This document shows positions 26,119 through 34,361 of a stretch of 36,011 nt of DNA, in pieces; position 1 is the first letter of the stretch; each line of letters starts with the position of its first letter. Position numbers and translations under genes: made by a program. The DNA comes from Acidobacteriota bacterium. GTDB lineage: Bacteria; Acidobacteriota; Holophagae; Thermotomaculales; Thermotomaculaceae. Below the pieces are notes generated by a model, which was not told the DNA's origin, ran no database searches, and worked only from the letters and a program-made list of their open reading frames with translations. The stretch is taken from positions 1 through 36,011 of the forward strand of contig JAADJC010000024.1 of the NCBI GenBank assembly GCA_013151025.1, in the 5' to 3' direction.

Positions 26119-26904
26119 GTAGAGATCCGGACGGCAATCATTGAACAAATGGTTCATAGGGTTCAATTGTGGGTTTGAAGCATTGAGGTCGATTTCCCGG
26201 ATCATGACCACTGCTTCGGCTGGTCCTGCCTTTGCGAGAACTTCTCCGTCCGGTGCCATGATCTGACTGCCGCCGGTAAAAGTGAGTGGAGATGCAGGAT
26301 CTCTGTCTTCGGTGCCGAACCGATTGGCCGTGATGATGAAAATACGGTTTTCCAACGCCCGGGCAAACATGGCTTGCTGACACCAGGGCAGCACCAGATT
26401 CGCCGAATGGGCGATAACAGACGCCCCTCCCAATGCCAGTGAACGTGCCGCTTCCGGGAATATCCAGTCAAAACAGATCATGGTGCCCAGTCGGTATCCC
26501 TGCTTCGTATCCACCGGCTCAAAGGGCGTGTTCCCGGGCCTGAAAATATCTTTTTCTTTAAAAAAAAGGTGCGCTTTCCGATATACGGACAAAACGCCGT
26601 CCGGCCCCATTGCCATGGCAGAGTTGAAAACTTCATTACCGTTCTTTTCCGCGAATCCGGCAACAATCACACTGCTCTTTCGTTCAGCCAATTCCTGAAG
26701 TGCCGGGCCCAATGCGCCCTCTGCCGGTTCAGACAGGGACAGTGCCTCGTCTCTGGAAACAAACTGGTAGCCGGTTGTGCAGAGTTCCGGCAACACCATC
26801 AGATCGAACTCTTTGTCGTTTAACATTTCGCGAATGGTGGAAATATTCTGCCCGATATCGCCGAATACCGGCTGAAACTGCAGGAAACCAGCCTTTATTT
26901 TCAT
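26110..26904 (-). CDS. Carbon-nitrogen hydrolase (nitrilase superfamily amidohydrolase)
   Basis: A 264-residue cytoplasmic enzyme of normal length for the superfamily. The Glu-Lys-Cys triad is Glu40 in LPELCTTGY, Lys110 in YRKAHLFFKE and Cys144 in MICFDWIFPEAAR; the late segment ARALENRIFIITANRFG is also typical. It is expected to hydrolyse a small amide, such as an omega-amidase or N-carbamoyl compound; the sequence does not decide which. Its ATG overlaps the stop of the thioredoxin-like gene by four bases, so the two form an operon. Whether they share a pathway is unclear, since one is cytoplasmic and the other apparently exported. Confidence 0.92.
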   Translation of the reverse strand: MKIKAGFLQFQPVFGDIGQNISTIREMLNDKEFDLMVLPELCTTGYQFVSRDEALSLSEPAEGALGPALQELAERKSSVIVAGFAEKNGNEVFNSAMAMGPDGVLSVYRKAHLFFKEKDIFRPGNTPFEPVDTKQGYRLGTMICFDWIFPEAARSLALGGASVIAHSANLVLPWCQQAMFARALENRIFIITANRFGTEDRDPASPLTFTGGSQIMAPDGEVLAKAGPAEAVVMIREIDLNASNPQLNPMNHLFNDCRPDLYRL

Positions 26905-27341
26905 TTCTTCTTTGCTTTCCCCTCAATGGCTTTCAGAATCGCTGCCGTGTCCTTTTCCATCGTGTCTACCGGATGTTCCACAATTCGGCCTGCCTCTCTT
27001 CCGTTCGCAAAAAATAGAAATGTAGGGACGCGTTCAATATGGTAGGCATTTACAATTCCAGTGTCATCCGAAAGGTGATGCCCCACAGCCACCCACTGTA
27101 CGTCGTCAAATTTGAGCTTTTTGTTGATTTTGATGAATTCCGGCACATGCTCCACGCTGTCGGAGCACCAATCTCCGAAAACTACAATCACGGCAACCCC
27201 TTTCCCACTGAGTTTATCCAGTGGGACAGGATCAATCTTCACTTGTTTGTACCGCTGCTGAAATTCCGGTATCGACAATACCTGCCTTGTCGTCACGAAA
27301 CCGCTGAGTCCCAGAAGAGCCAATAAAATCATTGTCCGCAT
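26901..27341 (-). CDS. Thioredoxin-like protein with CxxS motif
   Basis: A 146-residue protein. The start at 27341 has an AAGGGAGA ribosome site and gives a hydrophobic N-terminus (MRTMILLALLGLSGFVTTRQ), a signal peptide or anchor; the frame extends 60 bases further upstream without a better start. The thioredoxin fold is shown by VIVVFGDWCSDS, VQWVAVG and the cis-proline loop ERVPTFLFFANG. The active site is Cys59-Ser-Asp-Ser62, so the resolving cysteine is missing. WCxDS motifs recur in a recognisable thioredoxin-like family, so this is probably a family trait. A single cysteine fits isomerase-like, mixed-disulfide or non-redox roles better than dithiol reduction. Confidence 0.85.
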   Translation of the reverse strand: MRTMILLALLGLSGFVTTRQVLSIPEFQQRYKQVKIDPVPLDKLSGKGVAVIVVFGDWCSDSVEHVPEFIKINKKLKFDDVQWVAVGHHLSDDTGIVNAYHIERVPTFLFFANGREAGRIVEHPVDTMEKDTAAILKAIEGKAKKK

Positions 27342-27371
27342 ATTATCTCCCTTAGCCTGTTCAATGGAAAG

Positions 27372-27400
27372 AGTATAGCATTTCCTATTTTTTCTCTGCA
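27372..27400 (-). promoter_or_regulatory. Probable promoter of the thioredoxin-amidohydrolase operon
   Basis: On the minus strand TGCAGA (27395-27400), a 17-base spacer and TATACT (27372-27377) lie 31 bases before the start at 27341. The -10 is good and the -35 is only partial. Confidence 0.42.
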
Positions 27401-27432
27401 TTTTTCAGTCGATTCTATAAGCCGACGGGTAT

Positions 27433-27458
27433 AAAAAAACGGCCCTTTCAGGCCGTTT
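27433..27458 (-). terminator. Intrinsic terminator of the PilZ gene
   Basis: AAACGGCC-TGAAAG-GGCCGTTT is an 8-bp perfect stem ending in a run of seven T on the minus strand (27433-27439), 22 bases after the PilZ stop. Confidence 0.88.
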
Positions 27459-27479
27459 GAAGGAGTCCTTGCCGCATGC

Positions 27480-27791
27480 TCAATGGTACACAAGTTTTTG
27501 AATCATTACATGATAATTTCTGGGAGCCTGAACCACCTCTACACCGACTTTGTATCGATTGTACCTTGCGTTAGCCATTTCATGGATCCAGCACTGGCGA
27601 ACAATCAAATCCACAACCTTCTCTCCTGTATCCATTCGGACAACCATCTCGGAGTTCTGAGGCATACTGTTGCACCGGAAACACAGTCCCCGGTGGGACA
27701 GATCCATCGTTTCACCAGTCTCAGTGGGCGCCACCGACCCATATCGAAGGGCAAAGGATTTTCTGGATCTCATAAAACTACGTTGCTTCAT
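27480..27791 (-). CDS. PilZ domain protein (putative c-di-GMP receptor)
   Basis: A 103-residue single-domain protein. The start at 27791 follows AGGAAGG at the right distance; the frame continues 48 bases upstream but that part has no ribosome site. PilZ hallmarks are the N-terminal arginine pair (RSFMR, RxxxR) and DLSHRGLCF, the D/NxSxxG motif; together they bind cyclic di-GMP in known members. The rest is a small beta-barrel pattern ending KVGVEVVQAP. It stands alone between its own promoter and terminator, so the target it regulates cannot be read from the context. Confidence 0.87.
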   Translation of the reverse strand: MKQRSFMRSRKSFALRYGSVAPTETGETMDLSHRGLCFRCNSMPQNSEMVVRMDTGEKVVDLIVRQCWIHEMANARYNRYKVGVEVVQAPRNYHVMIQKLVYH

Positions 27792-27828
27792 GTGCACCTT
27801 CCTTCTATGAAAAATAAATCCTACTGAT

Positions 27829-27856
27829 AAGATAGGCATTCATGACAAAATGTCAA
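27829..27856 (-). promoter_or_regulatory. Sigma70-type promoter of the PilZ gene
   Basis: On the minus strand a perfect TTGACA (27851-27856), a 16-base spacer and TATCTT (27829-27834), ending 38 bases before the start codon. Confidence 0.6.
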
Positions 27857-27928
27857 GGAAAGCCTCTCCGGTGCAAAAACACAGTCGTACACCTCGCCCA
27901 GCAAATTCTCCACTTTTCTGAAGAAGGC

Positions 27929-29797
27929 TTACTTGTCCAGTTCCTTCAACGTAGCTTCAATTTCGTCCATTGTTCTGTTGAACACCCGCATCGTTGTATC
28001 CAGGGGAACAGAGGTTGTTAAGTCTTCACCGGCATGAGCAAGTATGTTGATCGGGTAGTCTGAATTCCCACTTTTTAGAAATGTAAGATACCTCTCCACT
28101 GCGCCATCTTCGTGATTGATAACATTTTCTGCCAGCGCGGTTGAAGCAATCAGTCCTGTTGCGTACTGATACACATAGTAGTTGTAGTAAAAATGGGGAA
28201 TAAAAGCCCACTCGATGCCGTAGATTTTATCGACCCGGCAAATACCTTTGTCATGTCCATAGTATTTTCTAACAAGTTCAAGGTAAATTTTTGAAAAATC
28301 TTTTCCCGTCAATGCCTTGTTTTCTTCCACTGCCGTATGGATTGTTAATTCAAATTCTGCAAACATGGCCTGTCTGAAAATTGTCGTTCTTATTTTTTCC
28401 AAAAGGTTTCCAAGGAAAAACAGCCTTTTCAACGGGTCTTTCTCTTTTTTTACCAGATAGTTATTCAGCAGGTTCTCGTTAAATGTCGACGCCACCTCTG
28501 CAACAAAAATAGAATAATTACTCGTTGGATAAGGCTGATATTTGTTGGAAAACCAGCTGTGCATTGAATGGCCGAATTCATGCGCAAGTGTTGAAATGGA
28601 ATCATAATCATCATTGTGATTGAGTAACAGGTAGGGGTGGATATCGTAGGCAGAACCATTTGAATATGCACCACTCCTTTTCCCTTTCGTCGGATACACA
28701 TCAGCCCATCTACTGTTGATTCCAGTCGTCAGTGCATCCACGTATTCTTTTCCCAGTGGCTGCATTGCGTGAATAAGGATTTTGGTCGAGTCGTCAAAGG
28801 TATATTTCAAATCAACTTCTTTTACAAGCGAAGTATACAGGTCGGAATATTTCAATGTTTCAACACCCATCATTCTTTTCCGTAAGGCCAGATATCTGTG
28901 CAGTGAATCCAGATTGTTGTTAATATCTTTTACAAGCTGCTTATACACTTTGACAGGAACATTATTTCTGTTAAGTGCCGCTTCAACACTGGATGTGTAT
29001 TTCCTTTCTTTCGCATAAAACCAGTCTTTTTCAAGCTGAGAAAAAAGGAGTCTGCCCAAGGTGCCTTCATACTTTTTATACGTGTCAAAGAAGTTCTTAA
29101 ATACAATTTCTCTGTCTTTCGGGTTTTGTGAGGATCTGTATTTTCCATACATTGCCTGGGAGAGCTTAACTTTGGTTCCGTTTGTCAGTGTAATTTCTGG
29201 AAAATCGAGCTCTGTATTTGAAAAAATGGAATAGGTATTGTATGGGATGGAGGCAAGTACCGAGGTCTGGCTCAATAATTTTTCCTCATTCGCTGAAAGC
29301 GTATGCTTAGCCGTTCGAATCGCATCTGAAAGAAAGACTTTGTACACAGCAAGATCATTGTTTTCTTTTAAATATGTTTTAATCTTTTCTGCTCCCAGAG
29401 AAATAATTTCAGGGTTCACAAACGAAACTTCTGAAGAAAATTTCCTTCCCACCATCGCAGTTTCATCTTTTAGTTTCTGGTTTTTTGAATTACTTAAATC
29501 CTGGTCCGCTTTCATTGAAGCGTAAGAAGACAGCCTGGAATACTCTTTTGCAAGGCTGAAGAAAGTGTCTAAACACCCCTTCAGGTTGTTGGATGATTCT
29601 CCCAGTTTCCCCTTGAACTTCAAAATATCTCCAATCCTTATATCAAACGCATTTCTGGATTTCACAAAGTCACTTTCGGTTTTGTACAGATCTGACAGAT
29701 TCCACGTATATTTCTCTTCAACATCCTTTCGCTCAAGCGCTGTCACCGCAGTAGAAAATAAAAAGACGCATCCCAATACTGCTGCAATGGTTTTCAT
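27929..29797 (-). CDS. pepF: Exported oligoendopeptidase F-type metallopeptidase (M3B)
   Basis: A 622-residue zinc endopeptidase acting on peptides of moderate length. The start at 29797 has AAGGAGAAG before it and gives a signal peptide (MKTIAAVLGCVFLFSTAVTA); the frame is open 186 bases further upstream but reads as non-coding. The catalytic motif is LAHEFGHSMHSWF (His406, Glu407, His410), with the third ligand glutamate in VAEVASTFNENLL. RTTIFRQAMFAEFE, and YGIEWAFIPHFYYNYYVYQY with ATGL after it, are PepF hallmarks. Most PepF enzymes are cytoplasmic; this one is directed outside the cytoplasm. Base use differs from neighbours: sampled 60-base stretches contain only 19 and 20 G/C, against 36 in nuoN. 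That suggests acquisition from an AT-rich source. Confidence 0.93.
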   Translation of the reverse strand: MKTIAAVLGCVFLFSTAVTALERKDVEEKYTWNLSDLYKTESDFVKSRNAFDIRIGDILKFKGKLGESSNNLKGCLDTFFSLAKEYSRLSSYASMKADQDLSNSKNQKLKDETAMVGRKFSSEVSFVNPEIISLGAEKIKTYLKENNDLAVYKVFLSDAIRTAKHTLSANEEKLLSQTSVLASIPYNTYSIFSNTELDFPEITLTNGTKVKLSQAMYGKYRSSQNPKDREIVFKNFFDTYKKYEGTLGRLLFSQLEKDWFYAKERKYTSSVEAALNRNNVPVKVYKQLVKDINNNLDSLHRYLALRKRMMGVETLKYSDLYTSLVKEVDLKYTFDDSTKILIHAMQPLGKEYVDALTTGINSRWADVYPTKGKRSGAYSNGSAYDIHPYLLLNHNDDYDSISTLAHEFGHSMHSWFSNKYQPYPTSNYSIFVAEVASTFNENLLNNYLVKKEKDPLKRLFFLGNLLEKIRTTIFRQAMFAEFELTIHTAVEENKALTGKDFSKIYLELVRKYYGHDKGICRVDKIYGIEWAFIPHFYYNYYVYQYATGLIASTALAENVINHEDGAVERYLTFLKSGNSDYPINILAHAGEDLTTSVPLDTTMRVFNRTMDEIEATLKELDK

Positions 29798-29918
29798 TTT
29801 TCTTCTCCTTATGAAATTTGTCGGCTTAATTTCGAGTTCAAAATACGAAACGACTTCGCCATTCTCTTCTTTAACCTTCGTGGGGTTCGAAACAGCGATT
29901 AACCGCTGGTAATGATTT

Positions 29919-29947
29919 ACTCTACATGTAACTGCGAGCACTGTCAA
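29919..29947 (-). promoter_or_regulatory. Sigma70-type promoter of the oligoendopeptidase gene
   Basis: On the minus strand a perfect TTGACA (29942-29947), a 17-base spacer and TAGAGT (29919-29924). The predicted leader before the start at 29797 is about 115 bases. Confidence 0.52.
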
Positions 29948-30016
29948 TCGCCTGTTCAATAAGGGGAAATCCACTTTCGTCACATTCTCAAGGCTCAGGC
30001 CGGCAACAGGACCATA

Positions 30017-31174
30017 TTATTCGCCACTGGAAGCGGGTGCCATTTTACCTTGCTTTCTGTCCGACAGCATCCTGTCCAGCCTTTCAACATAGCCTCTACT
30101 GACCAGATTTCGTTCAAATTTCCTCGCAGTTTCCAGGGCCGCTGTCTTCATCTGTTTCACTTTCTCCGGCGACAATCTAAAAAACCGGTCCAGTACTTCT
30201 GCCAATGCCTTCGGATCCCCTGAAGGGACAAAATAGCCATTTTCGTCATCTGCCATATATTCATATAATCCCGCAATCCGGCTGCCCGCTACCGGCACAG
30301 AACATGCCATAGCCTCAATCGCAACATTTCCAAAACTTTCTGCCTTGCGCATGGTGGGGAAGGCCAGAAGATCCATTGCGTTGTATTCACTGGCGAGATG
30401 TTGCTGGGAGACTGCACCTTTGAACAGGATTTGCCCTTCAATTTCCAACTTTCGGGCCATGTCCTTGTATTTTTCAGTCAGGCTTCCGTCTCCTACAATC
30501 AGGAGTCTTATTTCTGTTTCAGCAAGCGCAATGGCTTTCAACAGGATATCCACTCCTTTAAACTTATCCAGTCTTCCCACATAGCCTACAGTTGGGAAAT
30601 CCGAAGGCTTTCTGGTGGGGTGAAACAGGGTCAGATCCACTCCTCCGCTGGGATATACAAAGGTATCCCGAACTGTGAACCTCTTATTGAGTTCTTCGAG
30701 AAAATAATGAGAGGGGACAACGACAAGATCAGCCCGCCGTAACGCGGGGCCACTGAATATGCGGGTTAAGCAAAGGTGTGTCCAACTTTCCTGCTCTGCT
30801 CCCAGTAAATCCAGTCCGTGTAAGCGGACAACAAAAATAGTATTTTTCAATTTCCGAAAAAGGAAAGGCAAATATGTATGGGAGGGATAACTCAGTTGGA
30901 CTATGTCATAACGGCTGAACCGCGCTATGAAAATTTTGAGATAAAATACGGTATATTTCCAGATTTTTTCAAAAACGTTTCGGGACTTATCTGCTATGAC
31001 AATTCTGTCTACTTCAACTCCGTTTTCAACAAGACCTTTTTCAATATTTCGAATGAAAGCTCCAAAAAAGAGATGATGTTTTCCGGGGTACATATTGGAA
31101 ATCAGAAGAAGCCGGATAGAGCCATTGTTATTGTTTTCTACTTCCCCGTTGCTTCTAAATGGGCGGAAAGTCAT
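30017..31174 (-). CDS. Glycosyltransferase family 4 protein
   Basis: A 385-residue retaining GT-B glycosyltransferase. The N-terminal acceptor domain (RLLLISNMYPGKHHLFFGAF, VQLSYPSHTYLPFLF, VVRLHGLDLLG) and the C-terminal nucleotide-sugar domain (TVGYVGRLDKFKGVDILLKA, LLIVGDGSLTEKY, ILFKGAVSQQHLASEYNAMD) are complete. The EX7E motif is Glu279 to Glu287 in ESFGNVAIE. Lys of DKFKGVD is the usual diphosphate contact. It probably adds a sugar to a lipid or polysaccharide, but donor and acceptor are unknown. The ATG overlaps the stop of the MBL-fold gene. The surrounding genes are not a polysaccharide cluster, so its place is unexpected. Confidence 0.9.
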   Translation of the reverse strand: MTFRPFRSNGEVENNNNGSIRLLLISNMYPGKHHLFFGAFIRNIEKGLVENGVEVDRIVIADKSRNVFEKIWKYTVFYLKIFIARFSRYDIVQLSYPSHTYLPFLFRKLKNTIFVVRLHGLDLLGAEQESWTHLCLTRIFSGPALRRADLVVVPSHYFLEELNKRFTVRDTFVYPSGGVDLTLFHPTRKPSDFPTVGYVGRLDKFKGVDILLKAIALAETEIRLLIVGDGSLTEKYKDMARKLEIEGQILFKGAVSQQHLASEYNAMDLLAFPTMRKAESFGNVAIEAMACSVPVAGSRIAGLYEYMADDENGYFVPSGDPKALAEVLDRFFRLSPEKVKQMKTAALETARKFERNLVSRGYVERLDRMLSDRKQGKMAPASSGE

Positions 31175-31959
31175 CTGGAAACCGTTACACCAAAGGTAAA
31201 AAGAGGGGTCGGTTCCCGCTGGGAAGCCACAGTTACAACAGGGACTTGTCCGTTGAGCTTCTGCAGCGTCGTCATCAACGCAATGTCCGGCAGATTATTT
31301 TCTTCACTGAGATGGGTCAAAATCACCTGTTCGGTCTGTTCCGTTACAGCCCGCTTGACCAGTTCCGCCGCCGCCTGGTTGGACAAATGGCCGCGTCTTC
31401 CCATAATCCGTTGTTTTAACTCCCAGGGATATTGGCTCATTTTCAGCATCTGAGGGTCGTGGTTGGATTCCACCAGGAGTAGACGGGAGCCTTTGGCTTC
31501 ACAGGCCACGAGTTCGGTAACGTAGCCCAGATCAGTTACCTGGCTGACGCGAACGTCCTCATATTGAAAAATAAATCCTACCGGATCCACTGCGTCATGG
31601 GGGACGGGACATGGGAAAATATCCACGCCGGATATCGGACTGAACAGCTTTCCTGAAACAATGGGGATAAGACCGACATGCTTCTTTTCAGCCAGGCCTG
31701 CCGCCTGATAGGTGGCTTCGGTAGTATAGATTGGCGCACTGAATCGTCGGCTGAACGTATGCACGCTCTGGATGTGATCGGAATGCTCATGGGTCAGGAA
31801 AATTCCCTCAATAGATGCTGGATCCACACCAATCGCAGCCAGACGCCCTTCAAGTGCTCTGCAGGATAACCCGCAATCAATGAGAAAGGAGTGATCCTGA
31901 AATCGGATATAAGTGCTGTTTCCACGGCTTCCACTAGCCAGAACCGAGCAGGCAATCAT
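31171..31959 (-). CDS. MBL-fold metallo-hydrolase, YycJ/WalJ-like
   Basis: A 262-residue metallo-beta-lactamase-fold protein. The opening segment [15 protein letters not shown] is a strong signature of the YycJ/WalJ group, followed by FLIDCGLS and the metal motif THEHSDH (about 57-63). Further ligands are in TDLGY, VESNHD and LTHLSEENN. YycJ proteins are thought to be single- or double-strand DNA exonucleases or repair-linked hydrolases, but substrates vary. The gene overlaps the B12-binding gene before it and the glycosyltransferase after it by four bases each. No yycF/yycG regulators lie nearby. Confidence 0.9.
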   Translation of the reverse strand: MIACSVLASGSRGNSTYIRFQDHSFLIDCGLSCRALEGRLAAIGVDPASIEGIFLTHEHSDHIQSVHTFSRRFSAPIYTTEATYQAAGLAEKKHVGLIPIVSGKLFSPISGVDIFPCPVPHDAVDPVGFIFQYEDVRVSQVTDLGYVTELVACEAKGSRLLLVESNHDPQMLKMSQYPWELKQRIMGRRGHLSNQAAAELVKRAVTEQTEQVILTHLSEENNLPDIALMTTLQKLNGQVPVVTVASQREPTPLFTFGVTVSR

Positions 31960-32348
31960 GAATGACAGACTTCCCGGATGAATGCAACTACGTCATCCGT
32001 ATTGGTTCCCGGCTGAAATACTGCCTGAATTCCAATTTTTTCCAAGCCTGGAATATCTTCTATGGGGATAATACCTCCGGCAAAAACCGGTATGTCACCC
32101 GCATTACGTTCCTTCAATAGCTTCAGAATTTCAGGGAACAGGTGGTTATGGGCCCCGGAAAGAATGCTGAGTCCTACGCAGTTGACATCTTCCTGGATCG
32201 CTGCGGTGACAATCTGCTCCGGCGTCTGCCTAAGCCCGGTATAAATCACTTCCATTCCGGCATCACTGAGTGCCCGGGCTATTACTTTCGCGCCTCTGTC
32301 GTGGCCGTCCAGACCGGGTTTTGCGATGAGAACACGTATCTTCTTCAT
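31956..32348 (-). CDS. B12-binding domain protein (methylmalonyl-CoA mutase C-terminal type)
   Basis: A 130-residue stand-alone cobalamin-binding domain. The base-off/His-on motif is Asp14-Gly-His16-Asp-Arg-Gly19 in [21 protein letters not shown] and [13 protein letters not shown] are the other cobalamin contacts. It corresponds to the small subunit or C-terminal domain of methylmalonyl-CoA-type mutases and must pair with a catalytic subunit encoded elsewhere. The start at 32348 gives the universal opening [17 protein letters not shown]; the upstream extension is non-coding. It leads a three-gene unit with the MBL-fold and GT4 genes. The ribosome site GAGGG ends one base before the ATG, too close to work normally. 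Confidence 0.92.
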   Translation of the reverse strand: MKKIRVLIAKPGLDGHDRGAKVIARALSDAGMEVIYTGLRQTPEQIVTAAIQEDVNCVGLSILSGAHNHLFPEILKLLKERNAGDIPVFAGGIIPIEDIPGLEKIGIQAVFQPGTNTDDVVAFIREVCHS

Positions 32349-32354
32349 GCCCTC

Positions 32355-32360
32355 ATTATA
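32355..32360 (-). promoter_or_regulatory. Consensus -10 element six bases before the B12-binding start codon
   Basis: On the minus strand a perfect TATAAT is followed by GAGGGC and then the ATG, so transcription would begin at or within a few bases of the start codon. The -35 region (TATCTG 17 bases upstream) is weak. Confidence 0.4.
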
Positions 32361-32531
32361 CACGGAAACCGGAAATTCAGATAAGATTAAGTTAAGACCA
32401 GGTTGAATAAAGGAAAAAAGTGATGGATGAGAAAGAAGTGTTCTGACCGGAAAGGGAAAAGACAGGGGGTCAGCTATTGGCAACACACCACTAACTCCAT
32501 GATTTATCTGTCATCCAACACCCGGCATCCA

Positions 32532-32756
32532 TCATCTAAAATCCGGCGATAACAGCACCTGGGCCGATCCCGTCAAAATGAAGCGTCCCGGTGCCCGGTT
32601 CCGGTTCACTTCCTGTTTCAGTATCCCCAGGATTCCCGTCGTATGTTGAATTTCATCAAGAATACACCTTTCAGGAAGCCTTCGCACAAAACCAACCGGA
32701 TCAGACACCACAGCCTCTTGGAAAACCGGTACAAATTGCCACTTTTTACCATACAT
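32532..32756 (-). pseudogene. Fragment of a DUF4143-type AAA ATPase
   Basis: A 74-codon remnant. DPVGFVRRLPERCILDEIQH, TTGILGILKQEVNRNRAPGR and FILTGSAQVLLSPDF match the Walker B to sensor region of the large family of AAA_14/DUF4143 ATPases (usually 370-420 residues). The Walker A region before it and the whole DUF4143 C-terminal domain are missing, and the stop comes just after the sensor strand. The first residues (MYGKKWQFVPVFQEAV) may not belong to the original protein. The flanks, 32349-32531 and 32757-32865, contain only short CATCC-type and TTAAG-type repeats and no further piece of the gene that I can find. Confidence 0.72.
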
Positions 32757-32804
32757 GAGCTATTCCCCTCAATGAAATAGGCCAATTCTCTGTCTTTCCT
32801 GATC

Positions 32805-32850
32805 TTGCTTTTCTTATCTTGCTTTACTCAAACTTAAACTTATCTGCTTC
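32805..32850 (-). repeat. 3'-end repeat tail, copy 5, downstream of nuoN
   Basis: Read on the minus strand: AGATAAGTTTAAGTTTGAG, then TAAAGCAAGATAAGAAAAG. The words TTTAAG, TTTGAGTAAAG and CAAG match the tail after the dipeptidase at 978-1009. The nuoN terminator takes the place of the GC hairpin. A related tract (AAGATTAAGTTAAG then GGTTGAATAAAGG) lies on the plus strand at about 32383-32412. Confidence 0.35.
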
Positions 32851-32861
32851 ACTCCCCTTTG

Positions 32862-32901
32862 GAACAAAAAAAGCCCGCCATTCGGCGGGCTTTTTTTGTT
32901 C
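32862..32901. terminator. Strong bidirectional terminator after nuoN
   Basis: GCCCGCC-ATTC-GGCGGGC with seven A before and seven T after; the inverted repeat extends to 18 bp on each side (32862-32879 with 32884-32901). It lies 15 bases after the nuoN stop and works on paper in both directions. Confidence 0.95.
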
Positions 32902-32915
32902 TCTTTTTCCCGTAA

Positions 32916-34361
32916 TTACCGGAGAAAGGTGGATTGAATAAAATCAAACAGCGGCGTGGGATATATCCCCACAACCAGTGTGCCGAAAGCTGTGAGAAAG
33001 ACGGCGGTTTTTTCGCTCAGGGTCAGCTTCACTTTACGTTTGGCCGGCATGTCACCCAGGTACATGGCCTTGACAACCCGAAAATAGTAGTACAGGGACA
33101 CGACAGAGGTGGCCAATGCTACGGTTACCAGGAAGTAGAGCCCGGAGTTAATGGCGGCACCAAAGAGGTAGAACTTACCAAAAAAACCGATGGTGGGTGG
33201 GATTCCGGCCAGTGACAGCATGAAGACAAGCATGATGGCAGCCAGCAGGGGCTGAGTCTGTGCCAGGCCTTTGAAGTCATCAATTTTTTCTCCGTACCCG
33301 TCTTTCCGGGAGAGGATGATGACGATGGCAAAGGCGCCGATGTTCATGAAGGAGTACGCCACCAGGTAGAGAATCATGCTTTTAATCGCCATGGGGGTCC
33401 CGGCAATGATGCCGAGACTCATGTAACCGGCATGAGCAATACTGGAGTAAGCCAGCATACGCTTGATGTTTTCCTGGCGGATGGCGGTAAAGTTGCCCCA
33501 GATCATGGTCATGACGGCAATGACGCTTAGAATCGGTACCCAATCGTAGCGTACGTTGCCGAAGGCGTAGACAAATATCCTGAGAAAGATAGCGAATGCC
33601 GCCGCCTTTGGTGCAACCGACATAAAGGCGGTTACCGGTGTCGGTGCACCTTCATAGGCGTCCGGCGCCCATTGATGGAACGGGAAAAGCGCAGTTTTGA
33701 ATCCCAGCGCCACCAGCATGAACAACACGCCGATGATGGCAAAGATTCCCATTCCCCCGCTGAGGAAGGGAAGTCTATGCAACAGCAGGTCAATCCGGGT
33801 GGTTCCGGCAGCCCCGAAGACCAGAGAGGCGCCGAAGATAAAGAACCCGGACGAGAAAGCACCGAGAATAAAGTATTTGAACGAAGCTTCATTGGACAAC
33901 TCATTGTCCTTGAAGTAACCCACCATGACGTACACGGAAATCGCCATGAGCTCCAGCGAGACAAAGATGGTCAACAGGTCGTTGGCGGATGCCATAAAGA
34001 ACATGCCCACCAGAGAGTAGAGGAGGAGTGCGAAGAACTCAGCCGATTCGTAGCCCCGTGCTTCCAGGTAGTCCATGGATATAAACACCACAAGGACGCC
34101 CACCCATAGCACAATGACCTTGAATAAGAGCGAGAATCCGTCACTCCTGTACAGGCCAAAGAAACCGGTTTTGCCAAGGGGAACACCGTAGAGAGCAATG
34201 GCAGCAGCCACAAGCGTTACCAATGTGAGGCCCGCTATTACTCTGACGTTCCGCCGGGCAAAGAATGCCCCGAACAACACCACTGTGGCACCGACGACCA
34301 GGATGATCTCCGGCAGTATCAACGGTGTATCGGCAGCAATCCTTGACAGAATGTCATTCAT
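32916..34361 (-). CDS. nuoN: NADH-quinone oxidoreductase subunit N
   Basis: A 481-residue antiporter-like subunit of respiratory complex I with about 14 membrane helices. The pumping-channel residues lie in recognisable segments: SLELMAISVYVMVGY (Glu of TM5), ALGFKTALFPFHQWAPDAYE with GAPTPVTAFMS after it (Lys of TM7 and the TM7-8 region), and RQENIKRMLAYSSIAHAGYM. Length and start are normal. The ATG lies inside the end of nuoM (8-base overlap), preceded by a purine-rich ribosome site GGAGGGGAAGAGG. It is the last gene of the operon and is followed by a strong terminator, the standard nuoL-nuoM-nuoN order. Confidence 0.97.
   Translation of the reverse strand: MNDILSRIAADTPLILPEIILVVGATVVLFGAFFARRNVRVIAGLTLVTLVAAAIALYGVPLGKTGFFGLYRSDGFSLLFKVIVLWVGVLVVFISMDYLEARGYESAEFFALLLYSLVGMFFMASANDLLTIFVSLELMAISVYVMVGYFKDNELSNEASFKYFILGAFSSGFFIFGASLVFGAAGTTRIDLLLHRLPFLSGGMGIFAIIGVLFMLVALGFKTALFPFHQWAPDAYEGAPTPVTAFMSVAPKAAAFAIFLRIFVYAFGNVRYDWVPILSVIAVMTMIWGNFTAIRQENIKRMLAYSSIAHAGYMSLGIIAGTPMAIKSMILYLVAYSFMNIGAFAIVIILSRKDGYGEKIDDFKGLAQTQPLLAAIMLVFMLSLAGIPPTIGFFGKFYLFGAAINSGLYFLVTVALATSVVSLYYYFRVVKAMYLGDMPAKRKVKLTLSEKTAVFLTAFGTLVVGIYPTPLFDFIQSTFLR

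Noticed and set aside
32401-32531. Short CATCC/GGATG repeats as a possible CRISPR or tandem repeat
   Set aside because: Units are 5 bases, irregular and without spacers of constant length.
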